From Linyphia triangularis (lineage: Eukaryota; Arthropoda; Arachnida; Araneae; Linyphiidae), in contig OZ021732.1 in NCBI GenBank assembly GCA_963978545.1, forward strand, positions 23,501,688 through 23,565,687: a stretch of DNA of 64,000 nucleotides, given 5' to 3'. Position 1 is the stretch's first letter; each line of letters starts with the position of its first letter. This document shows positions 39,230 to 53,494 of this stretch, one piece after another. Position numbers and translations under genes: made by a program. Below the pieces are notes generated by a model. That model had not been told where the DNA came from. It searched no databases and saw only the letters and a program-made list of their open reading frames with translations.

Positions 39230-39655
39230 GAGGAAATTAATTGACAAATAAAACTGAGATCAAAGAGACCTGGTATCGAATGAGCAATACGAGGAAGAGA
39301 TTCGAACTTTCGATGATTTAGAGCACTAACTAGGAAATATGATACAAGAGACAAAGAAAAAGGAGAGACAATCTCGATGGAGGAAAACACCAAAGAAGTA
39401 ACTAAACGCAAAAAAAGGAGAAAATAATGGGAAAGGCCGTCAAGAAAATGAAAGAGGAATGGCGAGTGAGAAAAGACCCGGTAGAAACGAGAAAACAAAG
39501 AGATAAATACAGCAAGACAATGGCATAAAATCCCTTCACGATAGACTGCAGAGAAAGAGAGAAAGAATAAAAGATAGATTGTCAACGCAGACAAATAATG
39601 ACTTAGAGAATGTAGCATCGAAAAAAAAAATTCTTTATGGGGGGGGGGGGGCATC
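39230..39655. other. Strongly purine-rich plus strand, no supported gene
   Basis: The plus strand is dominated by A and G for about 400 bp (AAAGAAAAAGGAGAGACAAT, GAAAACAAAGAGATAAATAC), ending in a G11 run. The 149-codon minus-strand frame (39654-39205) is hydrophobic, Phe-, Leu- and Ser-rich, as any pyrimidine-rich strand would be, and I do not support it as a gene. Confidence 0.6.
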
Positions 39656-39659
39656 TAAA

Positions 39660-41518
39660 ACAAAAAGTTCATTCCTAGTTAAGAAAGAATGGTATTCTAA
39701 GTGACGGAAAGCATCGACAATATTGCTGAATGAAAGTTTTGAGAAACTTAGTTTCCATAAACTTGGTAACGAAAAGTTTTTTCATTAAAATTCTGGGAAA
39801 AGGATCTCCTGTAAAACTTACGAGGTTCAATCAAGGGCTCTCTTTAAAAGATTTGATTTTTTTTTTCTATTTGAATTGTATTATAGGAAAATTAGAAATC
39901 CTGGGATTAAAGACTAGAGAGTTATACTACAGAAGTTAATTGTTTTTTACTATTTTAATAATAATATTTTCAGAAACAAGAAGTTTGAAAATCTAAGAGT
40001 TTTCTTCATTGCGTTCATAAATCTGTCATAGTAATATGAACACAATAAGTAAAGAAACGGTGAATATTTGGAAGTTGTGATATAGATCAAATATATGATG
40101 TTTTTCACTGTTCCAATTTGGTAAATGGATTTATAGATATGGCAATATAATAACTGATAATGACTCTGTAAATTATTAAAGATCTTTTTAAGGAAAAATC
40201 AATAAATGAGTTAATTTAAATCTCTGTTTCATCTAATATGAACCAATAACTACTTTGCGGGTTTGAACATAGTTACTATAGCAACTACTTACGAAGAAAT
40301 ACAATACCAAGTATAATGTTACATTTAGCTTTGGAATATGCAAACAATATTGATTTTTAATATTTAATGGGTTTTGAATTGTAAATTCAAAAAATGCGAA
40401 TAATTGTCATTCTAACATTAAATATTGCAAGTTTATACTTACTGAGGTTTAAACCTGAGGTTGAAGGTTTTATAAAAGTTGCGATTTTAATAAAACAGTA
40501 TGAGTAACTCTTTATATTATTATGTCATGTCTATAAAACTTGCACCGTACACACGTATGGAGGCTTACAAACAGTATGAGGCAATGAAAACTTAAAAAAA
40601 AAAATGGAAAAAAGTGGTAATATGTAATTTAAACAGAAATATGTTGCCTCAAACTGTAAGAATAATGTTAGAATTCGCAAAGTTTTCAACAAAGTTTGCA
40701 TGAAAACACACAAGTTTTTTTTTTTTTTTTTAAATACCTAATAATTCAACATAATATTTATTTAAATGACTAGGTTGATCGAATTTTTTCTTGAAGAATC
40801 TGGATATATATATTTGTATAAATACATACAAATATAAACAGTTTAAAAATTAGCTTCGCTCTCACTAGTTTTTCATAAGCTAGGTCAAACTTTTTTTTTG
40901 TCCTGAAATCGGATTTGGAGTGTAACATTTATTTTTTAAAATCGCATTATTTCTATCACGTATATTAACTTAAAATTTTTCAAAATAAGTCATCCAACCA
41001 ATTTTTTAACCGAAAAAGGTATATATAAGGATATAAAAAGATTTTAAAATTGGAGAAAGCATAAAAAGTTATTCTAAGCTGGGAATATTCTTTAAATAAG
41101 TGTATTTAGAACATTAATTTTTTTTTTTTAATAATTTATCAAATTAACTAATAATGTAAAACATTTTTATTTTCTAAAACGCGTTTGATTATTGCATTTT
41201 TTTTAACTCCGTTTATTATAAAAAATAGATTATTTTTAATTCACTTCTAATTGTGTAAGCTCGGATAATAGTAGAGAAAAAATACCGATGGTAGAAAAAT
41301 ATTACAATGTTTTTCATTTAGAGAATCTTAATGAAAACGAAATATTTGTAAAATTGTTGAAAAAGAGCTACAACTTTTTTTAAGTCATAATTGGTATCAC
41401 AGATATAAAAAGGTAAAAATATATAAAAAATTTAGTGCGAATATAATGAATATAGTGAATTTAGAAGATATCTATTAATAGACAAGTTAGAAACTTAATT
41501 AAAAAAATCTAGTTGACT
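39660..41518. other. Gap: AT-rich, nothing recognised
   Basis: Only short unsupported ORFs and homopolymer runs. Confidence 0.4.
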
Positions 41519-41710
41519 GAGAGCCGACAATAATTTTTGGACCCCGTTGAATATCATTCTGAATTTTTTATAGAAATTGGAGAAAAACGAGTAGATTACG
41601 AATCCACTAGTCTACCGTGGCAAAAATGGCCGAAACTGGACAAAAATCGACTTTTAATAAGTTGAACTAAATCCAATTTCCAAATGCGCCATAACTTGCC
41701 AAATAATGAG

Positions 41711-41751
<41 letters not shown>

Positions 41752-42190
41752 TAATCCTAACTCTTTAATTTTCAATTAAGAATGTTGCAGACGATTCGGA
41801 TGTGTGGCTATGGCTTACTTGCATCTTTCACAAATGAGCCAAATTGACAAAAAACATTCCGTCACTGATGGCGTAGCTGATGTCACCAATTTGGTTAACT
41901 TTTAAAAGATAAAAAGTTTTCCTAGCCAGAGATCAGAAATCGTTTGAACTTTTTCTCATTGAAAATCAAAATGCAGTGGATTGCCAGACGAAAAAGTTGG
42001 TTCTCGTTTTGGCAAATTATAATATACATATTCGGCAATCGGATTTTAGTTCAAAACATTCCAAGTCGATTTTTAATCAGTTTCGGCCATTTTTGCCACG
42101 GAAGACCAGTGGATTTGTAATCTACTCACTTTTACCCAGTTTCTATAAAAAATTCAGAATTATGTTTCAAGGGGTCCAAAAATTGCAGTC
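41519..42190. mobile_element. Foldback element, copy 1 (672 bp)
   Basis: Almost the whole unit is a large imperfect palindrome centred near 41860. GTGGCAAAAATGGCCGAAAC (41618-41637) is repeated inverted as GTTTCGGCCATTTTTGCCAC near 42081-42100. ATTTTTGGACCCC and GAATTTTTTATAGAAA are also found inverted near the right end. Ends are GAGAGCCGAC and ATTGCAGTCG. A T38 tract has expanded in the left arm (41713-41750). The 109-codon frame at 41976-42305 is a by-product. A second copy lies at 62621-63285. Confidence 0.85.
41713..41750. repeat. Poly-T tract, 38 bp
   Basis: Inside the left arm of foldback copy 1; the right arm has no matching poly-A, so it grew after insertion. Confidence 0.95.
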
Positions 42191-42225
42191 GAATTTACAA
42201 ATTTGCATTCGAATTGCAAAATTGC

Positions 42226-42228
42226 AAT

Positions 42229-42275
<47 letters not shown>

Positions 42276-42278
42276 TTT
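42226..42278. repeat. (TTTA)n tetranucleotide microsatellite
   Basis: About 13 units between foldback copy 1 and the next repeat. Confidence 0.95.
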
Positions 42279-42329
42279 GGCAACAATAAAGAGTTTCAAC
42301 AATGATCGGTTAAAAGCTATTTTAGAGCG

Positions 42330-42545
42330 GTTGGATGACGGCAAATTGGTTAATTAGTATTCCTTAAAAGCGTCTTTTTCGTGACAGTAACAGTCCCAAA
42401 ATTGAATAATATGCATTATCATCAACATCAAATCTATCTGCCAAGTTTCGGATTGATTGGATGACGGCAAGGGGCTAATTAGGCATCCATAGATTTGCCC
42501 ATTGACAAATTTGCACAAAATCGAAGTTAATATAAAGGATTTAAA
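42330..42545 (+). repeat. Second locus of the 145-bp-unit repeat
   Basis: GGTTGGATGACGGCAAATTGG and GATTGGATGACGGCAAGGGGC, with CTGCCAAGTTTCGG between, followed by AATCGAAGTTAATATAAAGG. This matches the array at 2725-3285, including its end. Confidence 0.8.
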
Positions 42546-42549
42546 AAAA

Positions 42550-46505
<3,956 letters not shown>

Positions 46506-46509
46506 TATA

Positions 46510-46538
46510 CACTATCTGGCCAAAAGTATCCGGACACC
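46510..46538 (+). repeat. Left TIR of the Tc1 element
   Basis: Pairs with 47711-47739 with two transition-type mismatches. Confidence 0.93.
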
Positions 46539-46643
46539 CCTTAAAAAAGTGGTTCTGGCGAGTGACACAATTTGATACGTAATTCAAAGCTATAAAAGTG
46601 TTGGTAGTGGTTTGTCAGATTGTATTTATGCGTTTGTGAGGCA

Positions 46644-47675
46644 ATGAGTAAGTCAAAGGAGCTTAGTGAGTTTGGTCGTTGTAGAATAGTGGGATGCCAC
46701 CTTTATGGGAAATCAGTTCGTGAGATTGCGGACATTCTACAGAAGCCTAAATCCACTGTGAGTGATGTAATTGTGAAGTGGAAACGTCGGGGCAGTGAAA
46801 CGGCAGAAAAACGAACCGGTAGGCCGAAAACACTTGGTGAACGCAGCCGCAGAACTCTGAAAAGGGTAGTGAAACAAAATCTCAAGTCCTCGTTGGTGGA
46901 AATTTCTCAGGAGTTCCAAAGTTCATCAGGCGTTAGTGTTAGTAACAGGACTGTACGCCGAGAGTTAAAAGACTTGGGATTCCATGGTCAGGCAGCCGCT
47001 CACAAGCCGAACATCATTCCACAGAATGCGAAGCATCGATTGCAATGGTGTAGAGCTCACCGTCATTGGACTGTGGACATGTGGAAAACTGTTCTTTGGA
47101 GTGATGAATCTCGCTTTACAGTCTGGCAGTCGGATGGACTCGTCTGGATTTGGCGGATGCCCGGCGAACGTTTCTATAGTGACTGCATTGTGCCGACTGT
47201 TAAGTTTGGTGGTGGAAGCATAATGGTGTGGGGGTGTTTCTCGTGGTTTGGCCTGGGTCCGTTAGTTCCTGTGGTTGGAAACATAAACTCTGAGATGTAT
47301 GTGGACATTCTGGACAATGCTGCACTTCCAACTCTATGACAATATTTCAGGGAAAGCCCATTTCTCTTCCAGCAGGATAACTGCTCCATTCACACATAGA
47401 GGCTTGCACAGACGTGGTTTGACGAAATGGGTGTTCAAAAACTGGACTGGCCTTCTCAGAGGCCCGAACTAAATCCCATAGAACACCTTTGGGACGAATT
47501 AGAGCGCAGATTACGTAGCCTGCCAAATCGACCATCTTCACTGCAAGCACTCACTTCAGCTGTGATGGACGCCTGGAATGCAATTCCTATAGTCACCTAT
47601 GAAAAATTGGTGGAAAGTCTTCCCAAACTTGTGCAGGCTGTCATCGATGCAAAAGGGGGACCAACATCATATTAA
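46644..47675 (+). pseudogene. Tc1 transposase with two in-frame stops
   Basis: A cut-and-paste DDE transposase, about 343 codons, the usual Tc1 length. [17 protein letters not shown] starts at 46644; an in-frame ATG at 46620 is also possible. The N-terminus has paired helix-turn-helix motifs ([19 protein letters not shown]; a second before [14 protein letters not shown]) joined by TGRPKT, a GRPR-like linker. The catalytic triad is intact: Asp in LWSDESRF (47103-47105), Asp in FQQDNCSIH (47376-47378) and Glu in NPIEHLWDE (47481-47483), with 34 residues between the last two (DD34E). Reading is stopped by TGA 47337-47339 and TAG 47397-47399, while the frame stays open through both to TAA 47673-47675. 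TGA after CTA could be a decayed CGA. No frameshift. Not functional unless read through. Confidence 0.94.
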
Positions 47676-47710
47676 TATGTGCCTCAGGACGTTCCAAGTC
47701 CATACCACTG

Positions 47711-47739
47711 GGTGCCTGGATACTTTTGGCCAGATAGTG
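47711..47739 (-). repeat. Right TIR of the Tc1 element
   Basis: Inverse of 46510-46538. Confidence 0.93.
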
Positions 47740-47861
47740 TAGTTCAATTTGGAAATAAAGGTATTAACGTAGAAGAGAAATGGGGGGGGGAGGTACTTTG
47801 CAGTGAAAACGTGCGCAGTCAGGGCAAACAACTTATTTCCTGAAACATATACTAATTATAA

Positions 47862-47866
<5 letters not shown>

Positions 47867-47899
<33 letters not shown>
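47867..47899. repeat. (TA)n tract left of element T1
   Basis: About 16 TA units ending 7 bp before the inverted repeat of the next element; a second TA tract lies at the other end (51111-51157). Confidence 0.95.
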
Positions 47900-47902
<3 letters not shown>

Positions 47903-47906
47903 GGCG

Positions 47907-48196
47907 TATCGAAAAAAATCGAAGTTTATCAAATCTCTTAGCGGTAGTGCGGAAAATTTGTGGACACTCATCAGTAATAAGTGTGTGAAATTTTAAAACT
48001 CTGGGTTAATATCTTCTGTCGCCTCAATGGTCTCAAAGTTCCGAAAATTGGGCTAAAAGTGTTTAAAATTCAAAAATTCCAAAATATTCCCATATTTCGT
48101 TTAACGATTGGGGGTAGTGGTTAAATGTTAGTATTGTTTAACAACAAAAACTATAATTTTTTTTTTAAATTATAGGTTAATATCTTCTGTCGCCTC
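47907..48196 (+). repeat. Left terminal inverted repeat of element T1
   Basis: Inverse of 50824-51113, with short indels in the inner half. Contains the first two copies of the TTAATATCTTCTGTCGCCTC motif. Confidence 0.88.
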
Positions 48197-48624
48197 AGTG
48201 AACCGGAAAATCCGAAAATTTGAATAAAAAGGAATACAATTCAATATTTAATCAGCAGTCGCAGATTTCGTTGATCGTTTTGAGGTAGCGCGTAATAAAA
48301 ATTACTTTTTTCAACAACAAAAAGTATGCAAGAATTATTGGTTAATATCTTCTACCACACTGGGTTTGGCGTACTGCCAGAAAAGTAAAGTGAAACACCC
48401 CTATTTTCACCCCGAGAAACAAATCAGAGCGACCAATAAATCACATGATCATTTTCATTTGTTTAGTATTTAGTCTAACTCTAGAATATTTTCTTTCAAT
48501 AAGTTTCGATCTTCATATCAAACATATTTGCAGCAATGTAGTCGTTTCTTTTTAAGGAATATTTTTTACTTGTAGCTTAGTGTCGTAGTCATTTATTAGT
48601 AAAAGATATTGGTAAATATTAGAA

Positions 48625-50697
48625 ATGCAAGAATCATCGTATTCAAAGTTTTCAAGTCGACAAATGCTGCAATGCCCGATTTTTGGAACACCGAAGGATT
48701 TTTCACGCATGGTGCCAACACATGAAGACGTCATAAGATGTTGAGCTCATGAGAGATGGCGTATTGGTAATGAAACTGGTGGAAATAAAGAACCATGCTT
48801 CTCTGTTATTGCAGAAACTGTTGCTTTGAAAATTGAAAGTTTATACGTCGATTCATCCATTCCTTCTGTTTCACATAAGAGTGTTTGTGATATGATACAC
48901 GCTTATCATAAAAAATATAAAACGTGTGGGAAGAAGCAAGACTGCTCTTGAAAATTTTGTGAACTTTCAAACGGAAGCAAAGAAACTATTCGACATACCT
49001 TCCTGCAAATGCGCTATTTTTAAGGAGTGTATCTATCCAAAAGAGAGCAAAGTTCCACCAAATGAGCAGGCGTTCCTCAAAGACCAAAGAACGGAAAGAA
49101 AAATGTACATTTTAATTGTTGATGTACCCGAAACAAAACGACTTCAGAAACATCAAATGCGAGTACAACAAAATGCTGTGCAAAGTAAAAAAAAGGCGTC
49201 TCCTGCTTCTGTATCAAGCTTTACTCTGGAAAATGAAGATATGATGGAGGCGGAGGGGGATACCAAAGACGTGCCCTACACACCGTTTCTTCAGCAGTAT
49301 TCAGAGTCTTCAGATGCGTGTAAAATTTGACAACACAATTATTGTCAGTCAAAGATATGGTGTTTCTAACAAAGCCACGGCTGCTATTGCATCGAGTGTT
49401 ATGAAAGATTTGGGTTTAATATCGGAATCGAATTCCAGTCTCTTCACAGACAAAAACAAAGTATGGAGGGAAAAATCAAGAGTTTAGGTATCAAAATTAA
49501 ATGAAAATCGTTCCAATCTATCTGGCCTTTATTTTGATGGCCGACATGACAAAACTTTAACATCAGAAACACTCGAGGGAAAGCAGTTCCGAAGAACAAT
49601 TGTAGAAGCGCATTACTGTATTGTATCGGAGTCTGGTTCTTCGTACGTGGGGCATGTTACACCTGAAAGTGGATGTAGTCTTCATGTATCGAACAGCATT
49701 TACGAATACGTAAAAAGTACTTTTTTGGATGATTTTAGCAAGCTCACAGTTGTCGGGTGTGACGGCACTGTGTGGAACACAGGAATGTTTACTGGTATAA
49801 TTCGCAGGCTTGAAATGAAACTTCATCTTACACTGGAGACATTGGACGAAAACTTAAAGGATGTGAAAAACTTTCAGTCGTTGCTTTTAATAATATTAAA
49901 TGCGAGTTGCCATACATTGATAGTAGATTACTCAGTTCAGATCAGAAATACTTATTCGACATTTGCTCTGCCATTAGTCCTGGCATTTGTAGTTTAGATC
50001 TAGCTAACCGAGAACCAGGAACGTTGAATTTGGCCCGCTGGCTAACAACTGCAAATCGAATACTGAGGTTATATATATCTACATCAGACCCATCAAATGA
50101 GCTACTAACTTTAGTTGAATTCATTCTAAGAGTCTACACACCCTCATGGTTCCGAATTAAGATTAATCACTAAATAAAAGATGGTCCTAGACATCTGTGG
50201 TATTTCATAAGCTCATGTCGGTACTTGCCTAAGAAGTATTGTGACCTAATCGATCCAGTTATTTCTCGAAACGCTTATTTTGCTGCACCAGAAAACATGC
50301 TTTTGGCCATGTTAACTGATGAAAGATGTCATATCAGAATCATTGCAGCTCAAATAATAATAAAGGCAAGAGAAATTAGCCGAAGTGTGCGCAGATTCGT
50401 TATTCCTGATATCAATTTTGAAGCTGAAGGCTACATTGATCTCATTGACTGGAGAAATTGTTTTGTGACATCGCCGCCAGTTCTCCGAGAGGTAAATTCT
50501 CAAGATCTTTTGAAAATGACAGAGGACGGTATGCCGAAGGCCTGCTGGCACATCATACAATTTCCTTCACATATGCAAGCAGTCAAGCGAATTGTGAAAC
50601 TTGTCACGGCAGCCTCCGAGCTATTCTAGGGAGGAGGGGGGGGGGGGAATCCAGAAAACACAAGTCGAAATTCGAGACAAAAAAGGATTACAAGTAG
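48625..50697 (+). pseudogene. Transposase-like gene of T1, broken
   Basis: ATG 48625 opens MQESSYSKFSSRQML, PIFGTPKDF and HEDVIRC, then TGA 48742-48744, GNKEPCFSVIAETVALKIES and IPSVSHKSVCDMIHAYHKKY. A frameshift near 48926 leads to EAKKLFDIPSCKC and QAFLKDQRTERKMYI. Another near 49314 leads to VSQRYGVSNKATAAIASS, TAG 49485-49487, GLYFDGRHDKT (Asp 49536-49538) and VVGCDGTVWNTG (Asp 49761-49763). A deletion and shift near 49880 precede SSDQKYLFDICSAIS and ARWLTTANRILRLY. TAA 50171-50173 follows, then PKKYCDLIDPVISRNAYFA, EGYIDLIDWRN and MQAVKRIVKLVTAASELF. A last shift at a G-run near 50635 leads to KFETKKDYK. I know this as an uncharacterised family spread through arthropod genomes. The acidic motifs suggest a DDE-type nuclease; the third candidate, Glu in QAVER, is Lys here (50585-50587). 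Function is inference. Confidence 0.75.
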
Positions 50698-50823
50698 TAA
50701 TGCTATCGTTAATTGTATATTTGAAAGGCAATAAAATTTCTGATCCCTTTAAAATGAGGTAAGTGACGTGTATTTTTTATTTATTTTTTTAAAATTTAGC
50801 CTATTATTTTCCAAAATTGGTGT

Positions 50824-51107
50824 TGCTGAGTTAGCAAAAGATATTAACCTATAATTATAAAAAAAATTATAGTTGTTGTTGTCAAAAATAGTAACTAGTA
50901 AGCACCATCCTTAAACTTACAGCGAAATCTGGAATTTTTTATGAATTTTTGAATTTTAATCACTTTAGCCCAAATTTTGGAACTTTCGAGCTGTTGAGGC
51001 GACAGAAGATATTAACCCAGAGTTTTAAAATTTCACACACGTATTAGTGATGGGTGTCCGCAAATTTTCCGCACTACCTCTAAAAGATTTGAAAAATTTC
51101 GCTTTTT

Positions 51108-51113
<6 letters not shown>
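50824..51113 (-). repeat. Right terminal inverted repeat of element T1
   Basis: Inverse of 47907-48196; ends CGATA against the TA tract. Confidence 0.88.

Positions 51114-51157
<44 letters not shown>
51111..51157. repeat. (TA)n tract right of element T1
   Basis: About 23 TA units starting at the element end. Confidence 0.95.
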
Positions 51158-51158
<1 letters not shown>

Positions 51159-51159
51159 C

Positions 51160-52144
51160 TTTTTTTTTTATCTGATGCATAGAATTACAAGGAATTTCCC
51201 CTGCATGACATACGTTGGGAACTTAAGGAAAGTCCAGTAGGGCATGGACAATGATGGTGCACAGTTGAATAAAAATGAGGGGGAGGGGAATCTTAGACGA
51301 GAGGGGGAGGCAAAACAAAATCAAATAATTTTAAATGTATTTTTTCATAAATCAGTCTATAAAATTCAAAAAGCTTGATAAATGTTTCGAATTTGTTAAT
51401 ATTGAGGTAATTACCCAAACAGTTAAAGTTGTCTCAAAGAAAAAAGGTGCCAAAATAAAATATAACTGCTATCAGTCACTTTAATTGTAAAATCCTTTAT
51501 TGGAAATTCTATTCTCTTATTTCATATTTGAATTTATAAATATACATGAAGACCTGAAATGTATAAAATGAATTTATTGCATTATTAGTCAAATGATAAA
51601 TAAAACCCGGAAATGTTTACAAATTGTTACAAAAAGTAAAATTAAACTCATATCCAATCACACGAAGTGACCTGGATCTAATTGAAATCAAGATAAAAAA
51701 GTAAGGGGTCCACAAACCTCCGTACTTTTACATTTTTATTTCATAATTAAAAAAAAAGCAATTCTCCCGATTTCTAACTACTTTTAATTATTCTGAGAAA
51801 TTACTATTGTCACTCTGTGATTATATTTTTTCAAATTTTGAGTATTATATATTGCTCCTATTTATTAACTTTTTAGGAAACAACCTTTCAACAAAAATTA
51901 CTAGTCTGAAATGTAATTAAAGAAAAGTATTTTCCTTCATAACTGACTGTTAGTGAACTAAGCCATTTGCATTTAACTGCGAACAAACTACTCTATTAAT
52001 AAATGAATAAAAAACACTTTTTATAAAATCTGATAAAAATAAATTTTAAGTAATATTTTTGCTAAGTCCAACACCAGAAATTTTTACTTAATCAGCAAAT
52101 ACCAGCAATAAAAGTATTGCATTTGGTAAATTTTATTCAATCAT

Positions 52145-52147
<3 letters not shown>
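51160..52147. other. Gap: AT-rich, nothing recognised
   Basis: No supported feature. Confidence 0.4.

Positions 52148-52179
<32 letters not shown>
52148..52179. repeat. Poly-T tract, 32 bp
   Basis: Uninterrupted T run just upstream of R1 copy E. Confidence 0.95.
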
Positions 52180-52214
52180 CCCATTGCTACACGTATTGTA
52201 ACCTGAATTAACAA

Positions 52215-52740
52215 AGTATTAAAAAAAATATATGTGTATCTGCAATCAGCCTTACTCCGAACGAATTGACTTACGATGCTCAACTTTTGCATACGAATTA
52301 GTAAGGACCATGGGACCTGTTATTAAGGTTTTCGTCCAAATTGTACATACGAATACTGTAGCTGCCATTGAAAAATTTATGCATTTCAGCTATTGCTAAA
52401 AAAACTGCTCTAACGATTTTGTTCAAAATCGCTGTGGATTCGGATTAGGAATGCTTAGAAAAGTGTTTTAAACATCCCCAATTCGAAATTTCTGTAAAAA
52501 CGTGATAAAGCCGTAAAAAGTTGTAAAACCAATGTCTATGACATAGAGTTCTTTTTCCTTGAGCATCGCCTATCAACGACTGTTTCCCCTCTGTTTCATT
52601 TACAATAAATGATAGAGTAATAACTATCAAAAAGTATATCGCCAACAATTGCACCATTTTGGTAGGGTTTTTTTTTCCCAATGTAAGAATTATCGCCAAA
52701 TAGTTTAGATATATTATCCATAATGTAGCTTTCACAGATT
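52215..52740 (+). repeat. R1 dispersed repeat, copy E
   Basis: Landmarks: TTACTCCGAACGAATTGACT, GACCATGGGACCTGTTATTA, AAGGTTTTCGTCCAAATTG, CTGCTCTAACGATTTTG, CATCCCCAATTCGAAATTT, CCTTGAGCATCGCCTATCAA, CGACTGTTTCCCCTCTG and TATATCGCCAACAATTGCAC. It shares the 5' landmarks with copy D and the 3' ones with copies A and B. The 102-codon minus-strand frame over it (52753-52445) is not supported. Confidence 0.82.
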
Positions 52741-52744
52741 TATT

Positions 52745-53439
52745 GATTATCAAACATGGAAATTAAAAATCCTTACTACTTTTTAACAACAAAGATTAAA
52801 AATTATAATAGTACATTATTATAAAAAGAATATATTACTAGGATTTTTACTCAAAGAATCTTAAATAATAAACAGATATAAACTAATATATTTCATTGTA
52901 GTTGTTACAGCATTAAAGTGTCACAAATTTTTACAATAAAATATTTATAAATTCTGAGCAAACTATCAACTAATTTTCAATAAAACAAAAACTATAGTTA
53001 GAGAAAGATTTAAGTTGTGCAGCTAACAAATTTGTGTTAGTTATTAGTTATGATTCTTTTAGTTGTTTCGTAATTATGGAAATAAAACTGACTTCAAAAC
53101 CAAAAACACATCTCATAGATCAAAACAGAAAAGAATGAAAATTTCTTGAAGGTGTATGGAGATTATTATTAATCCCCATATTCACTTCTAGGCCCATTTT
53201 TCTTTTGATCTAAAAAGACAGCTCTAATCTCAGAATATATTTCTTCGAGACATAAAACCTCTGAAAAAAAATGTTTCAAAAAGTGACAGTTCTTGGGAAA
53301 AAAAGAAAAAAAAAAGAAAAAAAAACTATAGTGAAACAAGACTTCGCGTTTCGTTTGACACTTTTGAATAAATTAACATCAATTGATAAGAAAAGTACCT
53401 ACACTCTATCTTAATTATTAAAATTTTAAAAACAGTTTT

Positions 53440-53494
<55 letters not shown>

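Larger units (their letters stand above)
46510..47739 (+). mobile_element. Tc1-type transposon, 1230 bp, complete termini
   Basis: Both ends carry CACTATCTGGCCAAAAGTAT and then CC(G/A)G(A/G)CACC. The inverted arms are about 29 bp (46510-46538 and 47711-47739) with two mismatches. The element sits between TA dinucleotides (46508-46509 and 47740-47741), the standard Tc1/mariner target. One transposase gene fills the interior in a single frame, broken by two stops. Close terminal identity and few lesions suggest a fairly recent insertion. Confidence 0.95.
47907..51113 (+). mobile_element. DNA transposon with about 290-bp TIRs containing direct repeats (element T1)
   Basis: Ends begin TATCGAAAAAA on both sides. 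Left arm 47907-48196 and right arm 50824-51113 match closely, for example over GGTAGTGCGGAAAATTTG, GTGTGTGAAATTTTAAAACT and GGGTTAATATCTTCTGTCGC. The word TTAATATCTTCTGTCGCCTC recurs in direct orientation at 48006 and 48177 and, degraded, at 48342. It recurs twice inverted on the right (around 51015 and 50847), so arms carry repeats 165-171 bp apart. A single plus-strand gene, now broken, lies between. The element is bounded by TA tracts on both sides, so it appears to have inserted within a (TA)n microsatellite. About 3.2 kb. Superfamily not assigned. Confidence 0.88.

Noticed and set aside
39205..39654. 149-residue hydrophobic membrane protein on the minus strand
   Set aside because: Composition follows from a pyrimidine-rich strand; no signal, no domain, and a G-run at the 5' end.
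41976..42305. 109-residue ORF on the plus strand
   Set aside because: Covers the right arm of foldback copy 1 and a (TTTA)n tract (Leu-Phe-Ile-Tyr tail).
52445..52753. 102-residue ORF on the minus strand
   Set aside because: Lies in R1 copy E; the same region is closed in other R1 copies, so it is chance.
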